From Limisphaerales bacterium (GTDB lineage: Bacteria > Verrucomicrobiota > Verrucomicrobiia > Limisphaerales > UBA11358), in NCBI GenBank assembly GCA_003161635.1, contig PMOA01000075.1:1-35402 (forward strand): a stretch of 35,402 nucleotides of DNA. The letters run 5' to 3'. Below, in pieces: positions 33,184 through 35,402 of this stretch. The position numbers and the translations under genes are program-made. Under the pieces are notes generated by a model, which was given only the letters and a program-made list of their open reading frames with translations, did not search any database and was not told the origin of the DNA. The first letter of the stretch is position 1, and each line of letters starts with the position of its first letter.

Positions 33184-33714
33184 ATGAAAAGGATACACTG
33201 CAAAACAATGTGTGTGCATCCGGCAATCGTAATTGCCCTTATCACGATGGTCTTGATTTGGCCAGTTTCAGCCTTCGCCAAGCGGGGTGCACCCAAGCCT
33301 GTTTCCCCTGTCGTTTGGGAAGGGGTGGAGTATCGAGCCCAACTGGACGCTGAGCACATGGGACATGTTCAAGCAATTGACATAAACTCTGGCAGGAAAC
33401 TATGGGAGACAAAGGTTTACCACGTCTGGATCATGCCTCTGCTGGAAACGGACGTGCAATGGATCTTCATCACAAACCTCCAGGTTCATGGTCGTCAGCT
33501 TCTGGTGAGAAACGAGGCCGGAAAGGTCTACAAGCTTGACCTTAAGACGGGACGTGTTGATGGTGTGACACCATTTTGGTTTCCGTGGATTTGTGTCGGA
33601 ACTGTGTTGCTGTTCACAGCTTTCTTGATAGGCAAAAGAATATTATTGAGCCAACAGATGAACTCCAGCGATCCGAAGGATGTGGCTAACACCAAGATCG
33701 GCTGCAAACACTGA
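33184..33714 (+). CDS. Membrane-anchored hypothetical protein with PQQ-like strand motif
   Basis: A 176-residue protein. The ATG at 33184 begins a signal peptide (MKRIHCKTMCVHPAIVIALI continuing TMVLIWPVSAFA). A domain of about 100 residues follows with one beta-propeller-like strand set (HVQAIDINSGRKLWETKVYH, resembling PQQ repeats) and VQWIFITNLQVHGRQLLVRN. A C-terminal membrane segment FPWICVGTVLLFTAFLIG comes before a short polar tail. Too short for a full propeller, it is probably an inner-membrane protein facing the periplasm. Function unknown. Upstream in-frame starts (33112) lie in non-conserved sequence. Confidence 0.7.
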   Translation: MKRIHCKTMCVHPAIVIALITMVLIWPVSAFAKRGAPKPVSPVVWEGVEYRAQLDAEHMGHVQAIDINSGRKLWETKVYHVWIMPLLETDVQWIFITNLQVHGRQLLVRNEAGKVYKLDLKTGRVDGVTPFWFPWICVGTVLLFTAFLIGKRILLSQQMNSSDPKDVANTKIGCKH

Positions 33715-33832
33715 TTCACTTTCAAGAAAATGAGCCTCCTTATGTCGGCTGCTACAATTAAATGATGTAACCCGCCGCAAGATTCGCTGTCGCCCTGGTC
33801 AATCTATTAAATTAACATCCAGTTCATTATTT

Positions 33833-34927
33833 ATGAAAAACCTTCTCCCAATATTGTTTGGATTCATTTTTGTCGCCTGCAATTCATTTGCGCAAGACGC
33901 AAAGCCGCCGGTGCGCCTTGCCATTGTTGGTTTGGCGCATGACCATGCCATGGGATTTATTCCACGAATCCAAGAACGGCAGGATGTTCAACTGGCCGGG
34001 ATTGTGGAGACAAATCAGGTTTTGATTGCGCGTTATTCAAAGCGCTTTGATTTAAGTTCAAATCTGTTTTATCCGAGTCTCGAAGAATTATTTGCCCGGA
34101 CCAATGTGCAAGCCGTGGCGACATTCACCAGCACCTTCGATCACGCGCGCGTTGTGAAAGCATGCGCCGCGCATGGCGTGGATGTGATGATGGAGAAGCC
34201 GCTGGCAGTGAACATGAAGCATGCCCGCGCTATCCAGGCAGCGGCAAAAAAGAGCGGCATCCAAATCATCGTCAATTATGAAACGAGCTGGTATCCGGGA
34301 AATCAGGCCGCCTACACAATGGTTCACGATGAACATCAAATCGGCGGCATCTGCAAAATCGTTTTTCACGACGGTCATGGCGGGCCGAAAGAAATCGGCT
34401 GTTCGACCAATTTCCTGGCGTGGCTGACCGATCCGATTCTTAACGGTGGCGGCGCCATCAATGATTTTGGCTGTTACGGCGCGGATCTGGCCACATGGCT
34501 CATGGATGGAGAAAAACCCATCTCTGTTTTTGCCGTCGCGCAACACCTCAAGCCGGACGTTTATCCAAAAGTCGAAGACGACGCGACGATTGTGCTGACT
34601 TATCCCAAAGCTCAAGTCATTCTTGAACCTTCATGGAACTGGCCGTTTAACCGCAAAGACATGGAGGTTTATGGGCAAACCGGCTATGTATTTGTGCCGC
34701 AGCCAAATTTGTTGCGCGTGCAAACCGCAAAAAACCCCAATGAAACTGAAATCGTTCCACCGCCAGTCACCGGTGCAAATGCCGACCCGCTCTCATATCT
34801 TGCCGCAGTCGTGCGAAGGGAAATTAAACCAACCGGCCTTGCATCGCTTGAAGTGAACATGATTGTGGTGGAAATTCTGGACGCGGCGCACGAGTCGGTA
34901 CGGACGGGAAAGCAAATCAAATTTTGA
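33833..34927 (+). CDS. Secreted Gfo/Idh/MocA family oxidoreductase
   Basis: A 364-residue protein with a signal peptide (MKNLLPILFGFIFVACNSFA, then QD). An N-terminal NAD(P)-binding Rossmann domain follows (about 27-145), with VRLAIVGLAHDHAMGF, FTSTFDHARVVKACAAHGVD and the family lysine in MMEKPLAV. The C-terminal alpha/beta domain (about 150-340) has GGGAINDFGCYGADLATWLM with the usual D/H-like positions. Enzymes of this family oxidise sugars and inositols. Exported versions are frequent in Verrucomicrobiota, where the cofactor is probably held tightly. An alternative reading is a lipoprotein cleaved before the Cys in FVAC. cutA starts 11 bases after its stop. Confidence 0.9.
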   Translation: MKNLLPILFGFIFVACNSFAQDAKPPVRLAIVGLAHDHAMGFIPRIQERQDVQLAGIVETNQVLIARYSKRFDLSSNLFYPSLEELFARTNVQAVATFTSTFDHARVVKACAAHGVDVMMEKPLAVNMKHARAIQAAAKKSGIQIIVNYETSWYPGNQAAYTMVHDEHQIGGICKIVFHDGHGGPKEIGCSTNFLAWLTDPILNGGGAINDFGCYGADLATWLMDGEKPISVFAVAQHLKPDVYPKVEDDATIVLTYPKAQVILEPSWNWPFNRKDMEVYGQTGYVFVPQPNLLRVQTAKNPNETEIVPPPVTGANADPLSYLAAVVRREIKPTGLASLEVNMIVVEILDAAHESVRTGKQIKF

Positions 34928-34937
34928 AAATGACGGT

Positions 34938-35273
34938 ATGAAATCCGCTGAAAGATTTTTCATCGTTCTGGTCACAGCGCCGGATTTGAAAACCGCCCGG
35001 GTGCTCGCGCGTGCGGCGTTGCAAGCGCGCCTGATTGCGTGCGCGAACCTCATCCCAAAAATCGAATCGCATTACTGGTGGCAGGGAAAAATCGAATCCG
35101 GCGCGGAAGTTTTGCTGGTTTTTAAAACGCAGAAGTCAAAACTCGCCTCGCTGGAAAAATTGATTCTCGCCAAGCATCCCTACGACACGCCGGAATTCAT
35201 CGTTTTGCCGTTGAGCGCAGGCAACCAGCGTTATCTTGAGTGGCTGAAATCGAATTGTAGCGGCGCTCTATGA
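34938..35273 (+). CDS. cutA: CutA-type divalent cation tolerance protein
   Basis: A 111-residue protein of the CutA1 family, a trimeric ferredoxin-like fold related to PII and linked to copper tolerance in E. coli. Motifs: VLVTAPDLKTARVLARAALQ, RLIACANLIPKIESHYWWQG, VLLVFKTQKSKLASLEKLIL, HPYDTPEFIVLPL. The ATG at 34938 gives the usual length. It lies 11 bases after the Gfo/Idh/MocA gene and may be cotranscribed with it. In many bacteria its role is still unsettled. Confidence 0.93.
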   Translation: MKSAERFFIVLVTAPDLKTARVLARAALQARLIACANLIPKIESHYWWQGKIESGAEVLLVFKTQKSKLASLEKLILAKHPYDTPEFIVLPLSAGNQRYLEWLKSNCSGAL

Positions 35274-35402
35274 GCATCGCCATCTTGTCCGGGCACATCT
35301 GACACCACCAAGGTGGGGGCGCTGCCGCGTCGCCCAAACTTTCACCAGAACGAGCAGTGCGATGTTCTTGCGCGCGTATCCCCATGGTTCCGCCAGCATC
35401 GC
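35268..35402 (-). other. Possible 3' end of a minus-strand gene, plus repeat fragment
   Basis: A minus-strand frame enters from the window edge and ends at TAG (35270-35268), reading AMLAEPWGYARKNIALLVLV before running into a repeat-like stretch near 35305-35340 (GGTGGGGGCGCTGCCGCGTC). The first 25 residues look protein-like, but the segment is too short to judge and overlaps the end of cutA by six bases. A different frame over 35197-35385 is equally weak. Confidence 0.25.

Noticed and set aside
35197-35385. 62-codon minus-strand frame overlapping cutA
   Set aside because: Most of it is antisense to cutA and a repeat; the other frame entering from the window edge is slightly more protein-like, but also weak.

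Overview
The window looks like a chromosomal piece of a Verrucomicrobiota bacterium, probably from the Pedosphaera/Limisphaerales side. This is inferred from gene content and style, not from a search. It has moderately high GC, weak or absent Shine-Dalgarno sites at many starts, and many small lipoproteins. It also has a periplasmic Gfo/Idh/MocA oxidoreductase, a Tat-exported aldo/keto reductase, a secreted beta-propeller, a very large membrane-bound GH94-type protein, and a heavy load of palindromic intergenic repeats.

Layout. 1-2313 (-): most of a secreted PD40-type beta-propeller with a good sigma70-like promoter. 2526-2798 (+): an internally deleted IS4-family transposase. 2961-3944 (-): cysK. 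3960-5290: no confident protein, but a dispersed inverted repeat, a hairpin-rich minus-strand stretch that may be a structured RNA, and a terminator serving a 37-residue basic protein (5293-5406, -). 5452-7007 (+): a SecDF-P1-like lipoprotein coupled to an M23 peptidase. 7101-8036 (-): aldo/keto reductase. 8331-12235 (+): rlmN, hisH, a lipoprotein and superoxide dismutase. 12380-14439 (-): aroB and pabA/trpG followed by a decayed panD. 14529-15363 (+): a broken rhamnogalacturonan acetylesterase. 15370-17203: initiator tRNA-fMet surrounded by copies of a unit made of a tRNA 3' half, a terminator and a GIY-YIG nuclease gene, all decayed. 17202-17771 (-): DUF218 membrane protein. 18166-21920 (+): mlaE-mlaF-mlaD, a PIN-TRAM protein and DUF2007. 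22036-23415 (+): FAD-linked oxidase (GlcD type). 23605-24016: an AT-richer insert with a broken membrane-protein gene between complementary integron-like core sites. 24158-31841 (-): a two-gene unit of a polytopic membrane protein fused to a GH94 phosphorylase-like module plus a large lipoprotein. 32110-32823 (-): rsmI. 33184-35273 (+): a membrane-anchored hypothetical, Gfo/Idh/MocA oxidoreductase and cutA.

Genes that work together: mlaEFD form a lipid-transport ABC system of the inner membrane. aroB and pabA/trpG (with panD as a former member) form a shikimate/folate-type block. The GH94 protein and its lipoprotein partner are likely a surface or periplasmic glucan-processing pair.

The most interesting signals are: (1) the tRNA-fMet/GIY-YIG repeat unit present in several degenerate copies in both orientations; (2) palindromic repeats sitting in frame inside rlmN (twice), a lipoprotein signal peptide and the GH94 protein, and supplying the stop codons of rlmN and rsmI; (3) the GH94 fusion lacking a recognisable glycosyltransferase; (4) a cluster of pseudogenes between 12.4 and 24 kb.
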